From positions 18,895,272-18,959,271 of the forward strand of contig CM119270.1 of assembly GCA_051294375.1 (NCBI GenBank): a DNA stretch of 64,000 nucleotides, given 5' to 3'. This document shows, in pieces, positions 37,726 to 49,356 of the stretch. The notes beneath the pieces are model-generated. The model saw only the letters and a list, made by a program, of their open reading frames with translations. It searched no databases and was not told the origin of the DNA. The stretch comes from Paraspadella gotoi. Lineage: Eukaryota; Chaetognatha. Within the stretch, counting starts at the first letter, position 1. The number at the start of each line of letters is the position of its first letter. A program made the translations under genes and the position numbers.

Positions 37726-37735
37726 AAAAATCTTA
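37329..37735. repeat. AG-rich cluster
   Basis: Interrupted AG tracts with (A)n near 37578 and GAGAA variants. Confidence 0.9.
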
Positions 37736-37774
37736 AAAGAATTGTTGAGCCTCCCTTCAATGATAACCAAATAT

Positions 37775-38030
37775 TGGTGCGCATGATAACCCAAATGATT
37801 GATGCCGATGATACCGAATATTGATGCGATGATATACCAAATATTGATGCGATGATAACCAAATGATCGATTTTATGATTTACCAAATGATTGATGTGAT
37901 AATAACCAAATGGTTATCAATGATTAGTCAATTTCATTTGTATGCTGATGATAAATCATTCATTGATAAGATGATAGTCATTCATTTGATGCGATGATAG
38001 GTATTCATTGACTCAATTAATCATCATCAT
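37775..38030. repeat. Degenerate 'gatgcgatgataaccaaat' tandem repeat
   Basis: About ten irregular copies, 20-25 bases apart, of 'gatgataaccaaatattgat'-type units. The following 38031-38860 is AT-rich without a gene. Confidence 0.75.
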
Positions 38031-38859
38031 AAATAAAACAAGCAAATGCGTGTTTAGTGAAAGATGAGGAAAGAGAGAGATGAGATTGAAAAGAGAGAGA
38101 GAGAAAGAAAGTGAATTTAATCACGAAAATCTCGGATGTGAATTTGGATTTTGCATGAGTGAAAAAATCGCGACTAAATTGGCGATAATAAAAGTTTTTT
38201 AAAAGGGAAAAAAAATATTCAATTTTTTTTAAAAAAAAACGATCACGCAAGAGATCGTACAGAGAGAGAGAGACAGAAGAGAAGACTAGGACAGAAACAG
38301 AGATAGCATGGACAGCCCGCTGGAAGGCAGCTGAACAGTCACTGCAAGAGCCTGCAACTTTTTAAAGTTAGAAAAGGCACAACTGAACAAAAATAAGAAG
38401 AAAATTTATATTATAATTTTAAAGAAATAAAGAAGGAAAAAAATGTTACAATGTTTACAATTGGAATTTTTACAATTTTTTAGTAATTATCCTTTCTTAA
38501 TAATTTTAACGTTTGTAAATAAAAAATTTTCTCTGACTGTATTTTGCATTATTTAAAACCTTTGAGTATTTATTAACTCTAATTTGCATATTTGTAGTAT
38601 TATATTTTTTAAGAAATGAAGAATAAAAAAAATCTTAGGAAACTTACATGTATAGAGATGACATATATTAGATATGCATTCTAACATTTAAACCATAATA
38701 GAATTGAAGATACTTCAAAGCCAAAATGAAGTGTATACTGCAATTACTTTTCAATCAAACAAGTTCCAAGGATAAAGCTTTTTGCTAATAGATAAAAATC
38801 AAAACAAACTTATTGTGATGGTGGGTGGGTTGGTGGCCTTAATGATTAGAAATAGCGCG

Positions 38860-39330
38860 GAATTTTCTTGCTGTCCACCTTACTATGGCTTCATAGTTGT
38901 AGTGGTTACAGGTGGGTAGCGAGGCTGTATGAAATTTTCTGCTGTCCACTTCTATGGCTTCATAGTGTAGTGGTTACAGGTGGGTAGCGAGGCTGTATGA
39001 AATTTTCTGCTGTCCACCTTACTATGGCTTCATAGTGTAGTGGTTACAGGTGGGTAGCTAGGCGTATGAAATTTTTGCCTGTCCACCTTACTATTGGCTT
39101 CATAGTATGCTGTGCGTTACAGGTGCTGGTAGCGAGGCTGTATGAAATTTTCTTGCCTGTCCACCTTACTATGGCTTCATGTGTAGTGGTTACAGGTGGG
39201 TTTGTAGCGAGGCTGTATGAAATTTTCTGCTGTCCACCTTTACTATGGCTCATAGTGTTAGTGGTTACAGTGTGGGTAGCGAGGCTGTATTGAAATTTTC
39301 TGCTGTCCACCTTACTATTGGCTTCATGTG
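38860..39330. repeat. About 69-bp tandem repeat, 6.5 copies
   Basis: 'gctgtccac' recurs at about 38870, 38941, 39009, 39079, 39157, 39231 and 39301. Each unit carries 'tagcgaggctgtatgaaatt', 'ccaccttactatggcttcat' and 'agtgtagtggttacaggtgg'. A further, inverted copy lies at 56015-56110. The 'tagtgtagtggtta' part resembles a tRNA A-box, but no B-box follows. Confidence 0.95.
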
Positions 39331-39900
39331 GGGCAGGGGGAAGCCCGAGTGTAGAAGGGAAGGGGGAGGGGAAGGAGCCGAAAGCTCTCGTAGGTTGATT
39401 AAACGATCCAGTTTTCCATCTTGAGACGGAAGTATATGCCGACTTTATGAGTTTTTAAAAAAAATCTCGAGGGATAAAAAGTGGGAGGAGGAGAAAAGGG
39501 GGGGGGAGAGACAGGAAAGAGGGGGAGATGTGGGTGACGAAATGTTGCAAGTGGGGGAGGAAGTGTTGGAGTGGTATAGGAAGAGGAAATCTGGGGACGC
39601 CGACAATTGAATAACGTTGCAGAGAGGTTAGAAAAGAGAAGAAAGAGAAGAGAGGAGAAAATTAGAAAGATGAAAAGGAAAAGGAAAGAAAGAAAAGAAA
39701 AATTATCGACCGAAAAGAAAACTTGAAAAAAATATCGGAAATCGTTGGAAACGAGAAACCAGAGTTGCCAGTTTTAAAAACAGAAAAAACGAAATGTACC
39801 TACATAATAATTTCGGAAAATATTTTCTGCATTTCTGGCTTTTTTTTTTGGTAGGAGGATCGTCACAGATAAAAGGAGTGACCGAGTTGAACACGAGAAA
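39331..39900. other. Purine-rich DNA, no gene
   Basis: G-rich at about 39330-39375 and 39480-39560, then A/G-rich. Confidence 0.5.
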
Positions 39901-39934
39901 TCACCGCTGCTATTTTCTAGTTTTCCTAGTTCGC

Positions 39935-40165
39935 ACCCTGTTTGCAACTTTTTTCGCTCTTCGTTCGCACCCTGTTCGCAACTTTGTTCGCACTTGGTTC
40001 GCACCTTTTTCGAGACTTCGTTCGCACCTGGTTCGCACCCTCTGCGACGGTCGGGAGAAAATTGATTCTGCTTCGTTCGCACCTTGTTCGCACCTTGTTC
40101 GCACCTTGTTCGCACCTTGTTCGCACCCTCTGCGACGGTCGGGAGAAAATTGATTCTGCTTCGCC
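39935..40165. repeat. 12-bp 'gttcgcaccttg' array with a duplicated 35-bp module
   Basis: About 14 copies of the 12-base unit are interrupted twice by the same module 'ctctgcgacggtcgggagaa' plus 'aattgattctgcttc', at about 40038-40073 and 40128-40162. CEQGAN-type frames are artefacts. Confidence 0.9.
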
Positions 40166-41393
40166 GACGACGAATCTAATAAAAAACAAGAAAAATCAGG
40201 GAAGAGAAAAATTCTGCGTCGGGAGAGTCGATGATGGCGGAAAGAGAGGCGAGTAGAGGGAGACAGGGCTCGAGAAAATATATTGCGAAGATAGAGCTTA
40301 TGATGGAGGAGGGAGGAGGGACAGAGGTCCAGAAAATACTCAAGGAGGCAATGACGAAAGGACACGGAAAAATTCAGTATCGTTAGCGGAACAAATGCAG
40401 AAACGGCATTCAGGTTTGAGAAAATGCAATGGACGCACGACTGATGGATTATTTGATCACGTTTTAGTAGGACGTATGTTGCATATGAGTCAAATGTGGC
40501 AAGAGTAGAAAAAAATCGATAAAATTATTCTAGAGACGAGACACGGCTTTGGAGAGTCTTGCAATGTTAGATCATGGAAAAATCAGCATTTTCTTAATGA
40601 AAATGGAAGTTATGGAATAATGATCAAAGTAGATACATAACTCTTAATAAATAGATAAATTTTAAGAAAAGCGCAGACCAAATTTGAAACGAGAAGAAAA
40701 TTGAGTGAAAAAAATTCGTAACGCGGAATTCGGCCAAATCGTTGCTGATGGAACCACGAGGAGAAATGGAACCGAAATTAGGTTCCTGCATCTTATGTTT
40801 TGTGTTTCGTAGTTGTTGTGGTTGTATCGTCGTCGTCGTCTTCGTCATCGTCGTCTTCGTCGTCGTCGTCGTCGTTGTCATCGTAGTCGTCGTTATCCCC
40901 GTTGCCTAATCAACGTTTTACAATTCGCCCAGGGGAAAAGCCGCTATCAAAATCCAGTCAACGCCAGTTGACGGAAAGGAGAGAAAAAGATCGAGAGAAA
41001 AGATAGCGGGAGAGAGAGAGCAGACGAGAGAGAGAGAGAGAAGAGAGAGAGAGAGTATGAGACGAGAGAGAATTGATGATGAAATGAGATGAGAGAGCAG
41101 AGAGAGAGAGAGAGAGAGGAGTCACTTGGCGCGTTATCGCCCGTTGGTAGATTTTCTCACAATGACCTAGTTTTTCTCCTTCCACCGGAAGTTCTGCACT
41201 TAGGCTTCGAATTCGCAGATCCAACGGGAATTAAAATCAAGAGGACTTTAGAATCGGACGATAACTTTAGAATCGGGCGGGTGTTGAATTGGACAAAACC
41301 TTAGAATAAGGCCGACCTTGAAATCAGACTGACCAACAATCGCTCAAGCATCTGCAATCGAAACCAATTTTAATAAAGAAAGAAAAAAGGGGA
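40166..41393. other. Unique DNA with (CGT)n and AG tracts, no gene
   Basis: (CGT)n mixed with CTT/CAT lies at 40827-40893 and AG tracts at about 41005-41118. The rest has no recognised coding sequence. Confidence 0.6.
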
Positions 41394-42243
41394 NNNNNNN
41401 NNNNNNNNNNNNNNNNNNNNNNNNNNNNNNNNNNNNNNNNNNNNNNNNNNNNNNNNNNNNNNNNNNNNNNNNNNNNNNNNNNNNNNNNNNNNNNNNNNNN
41501 NNNNNNNNNNNNNNNNNNNNNNNNNNNNNNNNNNNNNNNNNNNNNNNNNNNNNNNNNNNNNNNNNNNNNNNNNNNNNNNNNNNNNNNNNNNNNNNNNNNN
41601 NNNNNNNNNNNNNNNNNNNNNNNNNNNNNNNNNNNNNNNNNNNNNNNNNNNNNNNNNNNNNNNNNNNNNNNNNNNNNNNNNNNNNNNNNNNNNNNNNNNN
41701 NNNNNNNNNNNNNNNNNNNNNNNNNNNNNNNNNNNNNNNNNNNNNNNNNNNNNNNNNNNNNNNNNNNNNNNNNNNNNNNNNNNNNNNNNNNNNNNNNNNN
41801 NNNNNNNNNNNNNNNNNNNNNNNNNNNNNNNNNNNNNNNNNNNNNNNNNNNNNNNNNNNNNNNNNNNNNNNNNNNNNNNNNNNNNNNNNNNNNNNNNNNN
41901 NNNNNNNNNNNNNNNNNNNNNNNNNNNNNNNNNNNNNNNNNNNNNNNNNNNNNNNNNNNNNNNNNNNNNNNNNNNNNNNNNNNNNNNNNNNNNNNNNNNN
42001 NNNNNNNNNNNNNNNNNNNNNNNNNNNNNNNNNNNNNNNNNNNNNNNNNNNNNNNNNNNNNNNNNNNNNNNNNNNNNNNNNNNNNNNNNNNNNNNNNNNN
42101 NNNNNNNNNNNNNNNNNNNNNNNNNNNNNNNNNNNNNNNNNNNNNNNNNNNNNNNNNNNNNNNNNNNNNNNNNNNNNNNNNNNNNNNNNNNNNNNNNNNN
42201 NNNNNNNNNNNNNNNNNNNNNNNNNNNNNNNNNNNNNNNNNNC

Positions 42244-42278
<35 letters not shown>
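41394..42278. other. 849-N gap ending in (CTGT)n
   Basis: N run 41394-42242 followed by nine CTGT units. Confidence 1.
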
Positions 42279-42354
42279 TCGAATCTTTGTGCGACACCGG
42301 AGACCCTTGAACCTGCGATAGCGAAAACAAACAAAACCGAAATCGGAAAACAAA

Positions 42355-42410
42355 ATATGGGACAAAGAATATGGGACAAGGAATATGGGAAAAGGAATAT
42401 GGAACAAAGA
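42355..42410. repeat. 14-bp tandem repeat, four copies
   Basis: Units of the type 'atatgggacaaaga'. The surrounding 42279-42996 is AT-rich without a gene. Confidence 0.9.
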
Positions 42411-42996
42411 ATTCATGATGCAAGACACCTTTCCATTTTAAAGCCATTTCTCCTAATCGATTGTCGCTATAGGGTTATTTAAATCAACTTATCTTGAATG
42501 CACATAATTTAATATATTTGCTTTTTTTTTTGGTATATTTTTTGTTTATTTTTTGTACGTTATTTATATATATAGTTTTATATGTTTTTTTGTATAATAT
42601 TTCTGAAAATATATATACTACCAATTGTTTCTTTTGTTCATCCTTCTCTCTCCAATTTTATGTTCTGTGTCGTCGAAGAGAAAAATATCCCGAAATAAAA
42701 ATGTTCGTCGAATCGGAAAAAGAGAAAATAAAAAAAACAACCTTTTTTCCGATAAAATTTCCGGAAAAAAACTTCCGGTTGACTTTTCCTCTGAATTTCG
42801 TCAACTGAAACAAAATGGAAACGAAAAAAGTAAATTTTTTTGTTTGTTAAATTGTTTGATTTTATTATAAAAGTTTTGGATGTTTCAGCGGAAAGAATTT
42901 AGAGTTGACACCGATCTAAATGTATTACAGTTTAATTCTATCGCCCTAAAACACGTGATTCTAGCGTTGGATATTTCACGCATTCTATTCTGAATC

Positions 42997-43143
42997 NNNN
43001 NNNNNNNNNNNNNNNNNNNNNNNNNNNNNNNNNNNNNNNNNNNNNNNNNNNNNNNNNNNNNNNNNNNNNNNNNNNNNNNNNNNNNNNNNNNNNNNNNNNN
43101 NNNNNNNNNNNNNNNNNNNNNNNNNNNNNNNNNNNNNNNNNNN
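42997..43143. other. Assembly gap (147 N)
   Basis: A run of N. Confidence 1.
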
Positions 43144-43254
43144 AAAAAAAAGAAAAATGGCGCGGATTAATTTTCGACTTTGAATTTTTAATTCGTCATC
43201 CGACGCAACGAGGGATTCGCTTCCCTGCACCGGAAGTCGATCGAGAGACGAGGT

Positions 43255-43345
43255 TCCCAGGTGGCATCTGCCAGTCGGAGGCGACGTCTATGATGGCATC
43301 TGCCAGTCGGACGAGATGTCGACGATGGCATCTACCATTTAAGGG
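43255..43345. repeat. 'gatggcatctgccagtcgg' repeat, three degenerate copies
   Basis: Copies lie at about 43262, 43293 and 43325, 31-33 bases apart. They share the GATGGC element with 19980-20165 and 21820-21950. Confidence 0.8.
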
Positions 43346-43402
43346 GGCGTCAAAGACGGCGTCTTCTGGCAAAGAGAAGAAATATCTTTCTCTCTCTCTC
43401 TC

Positions 43403-44040
43403 NNNNNNNNNNNNNNNNNNNNNNNNNNNNNNNNNNNNNNNNNNNNNNNNNNNNNNNNNNNNNNNNNNNNNNNNNNNNNNNNNNNNNNNNNNNNNNNNNN
43501 NNNNNNNNNNNNNNNNNNNNNNNNNNNNNNNNNNNNNNNNNNNNNNNNNNNNNNNNNNNNNNTTTTTGTCACTGTCACTCTCGCTCCCTTGGACCGGAAG
43601 TTGGGAGAGAGAGATTTTGTCCTCGCGTCTCTCGTACATCACACGATTTTCTTCTTTTCGTCCGTAGTTGTTGTTGTTGTTGTTATCCTTACTTTGTTTT
43701 CTTTGTTTCATTTATTTTCTATTTTTTTCTCGGATTTTTTTTTCTTTTCTACTTTATTTAATTCAACTTTCTTTTTTTTTTTAATCTTTCTCTTTATTTT
43801 TTCTTTTCTCCCAAATTTCTTTGTTTGCTTATCTCTCGCCTTTCTTTCCCCAAGGAATCTTTTTTTTNNNNNNNNNNNNNNNNNNNNNNNNNNNNNNNNN
43901 NNNNNNNNNNNNNNNNNNNNNNNNNNNNNNNNNNNNNNNNNNNNNNNNNNNNNNNNNNNNNNNNNNNNNNNNNNNNNNNNNNNNNNNNNNNNNNNNNNNN
44001 NNNNNNNNNNNNNNNNNNNNNAGAGAGAGAGAGAGAGAGA
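43403..44040. other. Gaps 43403-43562 and 43868-44021 bounded by CT, T and AG runs
   Basis: CT enters the first gap, poly-T enters the second and AG leaves it. The T-rich DNA between them (43563-43867) holds no gene. Confidence 0.95.
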
Positions 44041-45240
44041 GAGAAACATTGAAGCTTATAAAATAGAAACGCAATTTTATCATGAGCCAGCGCAAAATAA
44101 TAACTGTTGACAGTTGACCCTGATTAGTACAAAAAACATTTTTAAATTTATAATTTAACTTTGATTGTTATATTTTGCAAAAAAAAGAAGAAAATTGCGG
44201 TCATATCAAGCTTTCGTGGGGTAAAAGGATGTTCCTTGAGCAAAAGCGACCGAAGCGCCACCACCGGAGGATTAAACGCGAGACGGCGTCGCCTTGGCAA
44301 CGCGCCGGAGGCTAAAGCCGAACTAGAGGCGCGAAAAGAGGAAGTGGTGAGGGAGGGGGGAAAGAGAGGGGGAGTGTGGGGGCGACGGGGGCTAAGGAAC
44401 TTTGGGATAAAGGGGCAAAGGGGGCAAAGGGGGCAAAGAGGGGCAATGGGTCAGGGTCGCGGGCAAAAAGTATTGATTGGCGAAAACGGTCGCCCAACGG
44501 AATCTTATTAGCGACGAAATTGAGGCTTCGACGCCGACGGCGAAACAGCACAAGATGTTTTGTTTGTTTTCTTTTTCGGAGTTTGTTTTGTTTTTACTTT
44601 TTTATAAACAATGAATTTTATTATTACATGATATGCTATTTTGTTCAAATATTTATTATTATTACGCGATGAAGTCTTTTCAAAATTTTTCTATTTTCTC
44701 TTTCCGTATGTTAATTATTTTTAAAAATAAGGTCGACTTAAATATTTGCTTGAAAAATATAGAAAATGATTAAAAAAGGAAAACAGGGTGAAACAGAGAG
44801 AAAAAAACTAGAGATAGAGAACGAGAGAGAGAGAAAGAGAGAGAGACAAAAAGAGAGAGCCGGAGAGAAAAAACTAGAGATAGAGAACGAGAGAGAGAGA
44901 AAGAGAGTATCTTTTTTTCTTTCTCGCGTCATCCTAAGTGTGGGCAACCGCTTGATAATACAGAACCCTCTGCACCCATGAAAGCGCGAGAAACAGAGAG
45001 AATAGAGATCTCGACTGTCTCTCTCTCTGCTCTCTTCTACGTCTCTCTTCTCTTTCTTCCTCTACTCTCTCTCGCCCTCTGAAGGCGCTTTCCACACCCA
45101 ACAAACCACTACCATGTCACCAACCAAAAAGGCGAAATAAAGACAGACATAATACTCGAGCAGGAAAGATATCTAATTTAACCCTTCTTATTTCGCGGGA
45201 ATTTTGCATAGGTCCGCGGTTGCAGGCGGCCTCATCCGGT
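44041..45240. other. Unique DNA with a G-rich repeat and AG runs, no gene
   Basis: GC-rich at about 44220-44545 with a possible G-quadruplex at 44412-44443. AT-rich to about 44770, then two copies of 'actagagatagagaacgaga' at about 44808 and 44871 amid AG runs. CT-rich at about 45015-45070. Confidence 0.55.
44412..44443 (+). other. Possible G-quadruplex motif
   Basis: Four runs of at least four G (44412-44415, 44420-44424, 44429-44433, 44440-44443) separated by CAAA, CAAA and CAAAGA. Confidence 0.6.
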
Positions 45241-45306
45241 CTCTCTCTCTCTCTATTCTCTCCCTCTCTCTTATTATCTCCNNNNNNNNNNNNNNNNNNN
45301 NNNNNN

Positions 45307-45343
<37 letters not shown>

Positions 45344-45345
45344 CG
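45241..45345. other. CT tract, 25-N gap (45282-45306), AG tract
   Basis: CT enters the gap and AG leaves it, which suggests an inverted or mis-joined contig end. Confidence 0.85.
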
Positions 45346-45409
45346 ATCCTTTCTCTCTGTTCTCCTTTCATGGGGTGAGAGGTTTTATATCACGGTTGCC
45401 CAACTTAGG

Positions 45410-46522
45410 AACCGAGAAGAAAAAAAAGGGAAAAAAAAGAGAAAAAAAGAAAAAAAGGTCTGATTTGATTTGATTTGGGTTCTTTTTCTTTATTTCTGGG
45501 CAGAAAAACAAGAAAAAGTTGGGAATCGTTTTGGGGGGGGAAGGAAAAAGGAGGAAAGGATGGAAAAAGAAAGGAAGGATAAAAAGGAGAAGGAAAAAGG
45601 AGAAAAGGAAGGAAAAAGAAAGGAAGGATAAAAAGGAGAAGGAAAAAGGAGGAATGGAAGGAAATAGAAAGGGGAAGAAGGAAGAAAGATAAAGGAAGGA
45701 CGAGNNNNNNNNNNNNNNNNNNNNNNNNNNNNNNNNNNNNNNNNNNNNNNNNNNNNNNNNNNNNNNNNNNNNNNNNNNNNNNNNNNNNNNNNNNNNNNNN
45801 NNNNNNNNNNNNNNNNNNNNNNNNNNNNNNNNNNNNNNNNNNNNNNNNNNNNNNNNNNNNNNNNNNNNNNNNNNNNNNNNNNNNNNNNNNNNNNNNNNNN
45901 NNNNNNNNNNNNNNNNNNNNNNNNNNNNNNNNNNNNNNNNNNNNNNNNNNNNNNNNNNNNNNNNNNNNNNNNNNNNNNNNNNNNNNNNNNNNNNNNNNNN
46001 NNNNNNNNNNNNNNNNNNNNNNNNNNNNNNNNNNNNNNNNNNNNNNNNNNNNNNNNNNNNNNNNNNNNNNNNNNNNNNNNNNNNNNNNNNNNNNNNNNNN
46101 NNNNNNNNNNNNNNNNNNNNNNNNNNNNNNNNNNNNNNNNNNNNNNNNNNNNNNNNNNNNNNNNNNNNNNNNNNNNNNNNNNNNNNNNNNNNNNNNNNNN
46201 NNNNNNNNNNNNNNNNNNNNNNNNNNNNNNNNNNNNNNNNNNNNNNNNNNNNNNNNNNNNNNNNNNNNNNNNNNNNNNNNNNNNNNNNNNNNNNNNNNNN
46301 NNNNNNNNNNNNNNNNNNNNNNNNNNNNNNNNNNNNNNNNNNNNNNNNNNNNNNNNNNNNNNNNNNNNNNNNNNNNNNNNNNNNNNNNNNNNNNNNNNNN
46401 NNNNNNNNNNNNNNNNNNNNNNNNNNNNNNNNNNNNNNNNNNNNNNNNNNNNNNNNNNNNNNNNNNNNNNNNNNNNNNNNNNNNNNNNNNNNNNNNNNNN
46501 NNNNNNNNNNNNNNNNNNNNNN
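45410..46522. other. Homopurine 49-bp repeat, then 818-N gap
   Basis: Units containing 'aaggaaggataaaaaggaga' start at 45571 and 45620. The purine tract runs into the gap at 45705-46522. Confidence 0.85.
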
Positions 46523-47165
46523 AATCAAGCAATGCTAATAACAATACACCGTTTTAAAACTAACCATAGCATGTGACATCTCTGAGGCAATATGACGAAA
46601 TGTTAAAGCTTGGTCGACTCGTGAATATGGCCGATCGCTCGCGGCGTTTTTGAGACGCTCCCGGTCACGTGATGGCGTTGTCATGGAGATGAGTCGACAA
46701 CAACCGACGCCCGAGCGAAGTTATGATCCTCGATCGATTTTCGCCTCAAGAAATTATCAACAATGGAAAGAAAGGAAAAAAAAAGAAAGATAATTTATCA
46801 GGCAACCAAAAAAAAAAGAATTGAAAATAAAAGAAAGAAAGCGCCGAGTCGGCGAATTCATTTTATTTCCGGCAAACGAAAAAAGATCATGAGCCGAGAA
46901 TCGAAACGCCGGACGAAAGAGTAGATTTAGCTTCCGGCGGCAGTGGCGTCGGCGGCCGCGGCTGCGGCTGCGGATGCGGCTGCGGCTGCGGCGGTGATAA
47001 CGATCAATCAAAAAGAAAAGGCGAGAGCACAAAGCAAATTATCTCTGCGACAGCAATCGCGAATCAGTTATTTATTTGTTAATAGATTCTGAGAGTAAAT
47101 TTCTTCGTTTAATTTGTATAGAATATTGTGTTGTAAATGTCATAAACTCAAAGAAACCGCCTTAA
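46523..47165. other. Unique DNA with (GCGGCT)n, no gene
   Basis: GC-rich at about 46620-46740 with one CACGTG. GCGGCT/GCGGAT hexamers lie at about 46948-46993. The rest is AT-rich. Confidence 0.55.
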
Positions 47166-47225
47166 NNNNNNNNNNNNNNNNNNNNNNNNNGAGAGAGATG
47201 AGAGATGAGAGAGAGAAAGAGAGAG
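47166..47225. other. 25-N gap and AG tract
   Basis: N at 47166-47190, then AG-rich to 47225. Confidence 0.95.
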
Positions 47226-47265
47226 TTGAAGGCGCGGAGATATCAAAACCATGAATATTTAATTC

Positions 47266-47395
47266 AGCCTCGAGCGCCACCTCCTCTTTTCATTCAAAGT
47301 CGGGAGAGTTTCCATTTGTTCCATTTTGAAGACAATTGCAGCTCTTCGAGGCCACGGATTCCTCTGATCATTCTCATTCCTACGTTATATGTCAG
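47266..47395 (+). CDS. Possible orphan exon
   Basis: The segment is bounded by an acceptor-like 'tatttaattcag' and a donor-like 'tca|gtaagt'. One frame is open throughout and reads PRAPPPLFIQSRES with a hydrophobic end. I recognise no domain and find no partner exon within the window, so this could be chance. Confidence 0.15.
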
Positions 47396-47639
47396 TAAGT
47401 TGTTGAATTTCCGTCGATTCATTCATTGAAGTCATTACAATTATTTAAATGAGACAGTTTACAAAAAATTACTTTGTTTTGCCCATTTTATTTTAGATTT
47501 TTTTAAAAATTTAATTTTATTTAAAAACATTCTCATTTTATTCACTTCCATTATTCTTTTCCTAATTATTTCATTAATTTATTTCATTTCCTAACTCTTT
47601 TTTTCGTTCTTCCATTCTTCTCTCTATGTGATTTCTTTA

Positions 47640-48490
47640 CCTTTCCTCAATCCCTTCTCCTCTTTCCTTTCTCCCTCCATTTCCATTCCTTCCTCCATTC
47701 ACTCTTCTCAATTCATACTCATCACCTTCTCCTCTTTTCCTTTTTCCCTCCTTCTATTCATTCTCTTCCTCCATTCACTTCTCAATTCATCTCATTTCTT
47801 CTCACTCCTTCCTTTTCCCTCCTTCATTTCATATTTCCTCCATCTCACTTCTTCAATTCATTCATTCCTTTTCCTACTTTCCTTTCTCCCTCATCTCATT
47901 CCTTTCCTCCATTCAACTTGCTTGACAATTCATTCATGCTTCCTCCTCTTTCCATATTCTTCCTCATTCTTCTGCCTCCATGTCACTTCTCAATTCATTC
48001 ATATTCCCTTCTCCTGCTTTCCTTTCTCCCCTCCATTCATTCCTTCCTCCATGTCAGCTTCTCAATTCATTAATTTCTTCTTCACTCTTTCTCTTTCTCC
48101 TCCTTCTTCCTTCATTCATGTCCTTCCATTTCTATATTCTCAATTGCATTCAACATTTCCTTCTAACACCATGCCTTCTCTTTCGCTTTTCTGCGCCTCC
48201 ATTCATTCCTTCCTCCATTCACTTTCTGCAATTCATTCATCTCTCTCCTCTTCTCTTCTCCTCCATTCATTCCTTCCTCGCATTTCACTCTAATTCATTC
48301 TACTCTACTCTTCTCCTCTATTTCCTTTTCTCTCACCTCATTTCATGATCCTTCCCCATTTCAACTTCTCATATTCATTCAATCTCTTCTCATCGTTTCC
48401 TTTCTCCCTCTTCACTTCCATGTCACTATCATTTTGTCTCCCTCTTCCTCTCTTTTTCCTTTCATTCTTCTCTTTCTTCTCCCTCTTTCA
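47640..48490. repeat. About 70-bp pyrimidine-rich minisatellite, about 12 copies
   Basis: Degenerate units of about 65-85 bases carry 'cttctcaattcattcat' and 'tcctttctccctccattcat'. Nearly all bases are T, C or A. The serine/phenylalanine-rich frames are artefacts. Confidence 0.85.
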
Positions 48491-49289
48491 CTTGCTTCCA
48501 ATCGACGAGCTCAACAATTGATATCTCCTTATCGCAACCGCCCGACGGCTTTTCAGATCACAACCGGCACGCCATTCGACCACCTGTGGATGTGGGACGC
48601 ACACATAGGGTAGGAAATTAAGCGTTGAAAAATTCTAACGGTTCCTCTTCACTTACTTCTAATTTCCGCTTTGGCGCTCTCGAAAAATAAATCAAAAAAG
48701 TGTAAAAATACCTCATTTCGCTCGACAATTAATGAGTTTCCCAGCACGTTTAATCTAAAAATATATTTTTGCATTATGGATTTTTTTGAAGCGAAGTAGC
48801 TATTTCAAAGGATATCATTAATCACAATGAGAAAGAAAGATAATTATTACTATTTTCAACCGGAATGTATATTATGTCATTAATGATTTAAATCTGAATT
48901 TTAAGGTAATATTAAATGAATGAGAAATGAAATTAATATTTCGACGAGATAAAATTTGTTAAGATTATACTTAGGAGTTAATATTAAAATTAATTTCATT
49001 TGAGTGTACTTTGCCTTTGAGAAAGTAATTTTAATTCAGATTAAGTCTTTGTGCGCAGTACGTCCGTAATAAATTTTGATCTATTTTAAACTTAGCTTCT
49101 TAGTTTTAACTGAAACGGCGAAAACATGAAACTGTCGAAAACTGAAAACCGCAACAATAGTGTTAACACTCAGATAAGCTTTAACCAAGTTAAAAAAAAT
49201 AGGATGGCTTGAAAACCCCTATTAAATAGGTTTGTTCCCAAAGGAGAAGAAGCAATTAAAAAAAAAACCAGTTTTTGAAAATGAAAAAA
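48491..49289. other. Region upstream of the Kazal gene
   Basis: Unique sequence at 48491-48610 includes an acceptor-like 'ggcttttcag' ending at 48557 and a short open stretch to a GTAGGA. It might be an untranslated exon, but this is weak. The remainder is AT-rich. Confidence 0.35.
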
Positions 49290-49297
49290 TATAAAAA
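49290..49297 (+). promoter_or_regulatory. Possible TATA box of the Kazal gene
   Basis: TATAAAAA lies 67 bases before the candidate ATG at 49357, a spacing that allows a short 5' UTR. The DNA is AT-rich, so the match may be chance. Confidence 0.3.
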
Positions 49298-49356
49298 ACC
49301 TGGGAGATTCCTTAATTATTCGACAAAGCGATAGAATCTCAACCAAAAAAACAAAA

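Noticed and set aside
38860-39330. tRNA gene cluster
   Set aside because: Only an A-box-like element is present in each unit. There is no B-box, acceptor stem or anticodon arm.
39926-40365. CEQGAN/VRTR-repeat protein on the minus strand
   Set aside because: It is a translation of the 12-bp tandem repeat; all frames are repeat-derived.
41324-42447. Frames of about 350-370 residues across the 849-N gap
   Set aside because: Nearly all residues are undetermined; the frame is open only because N does not encode stops.
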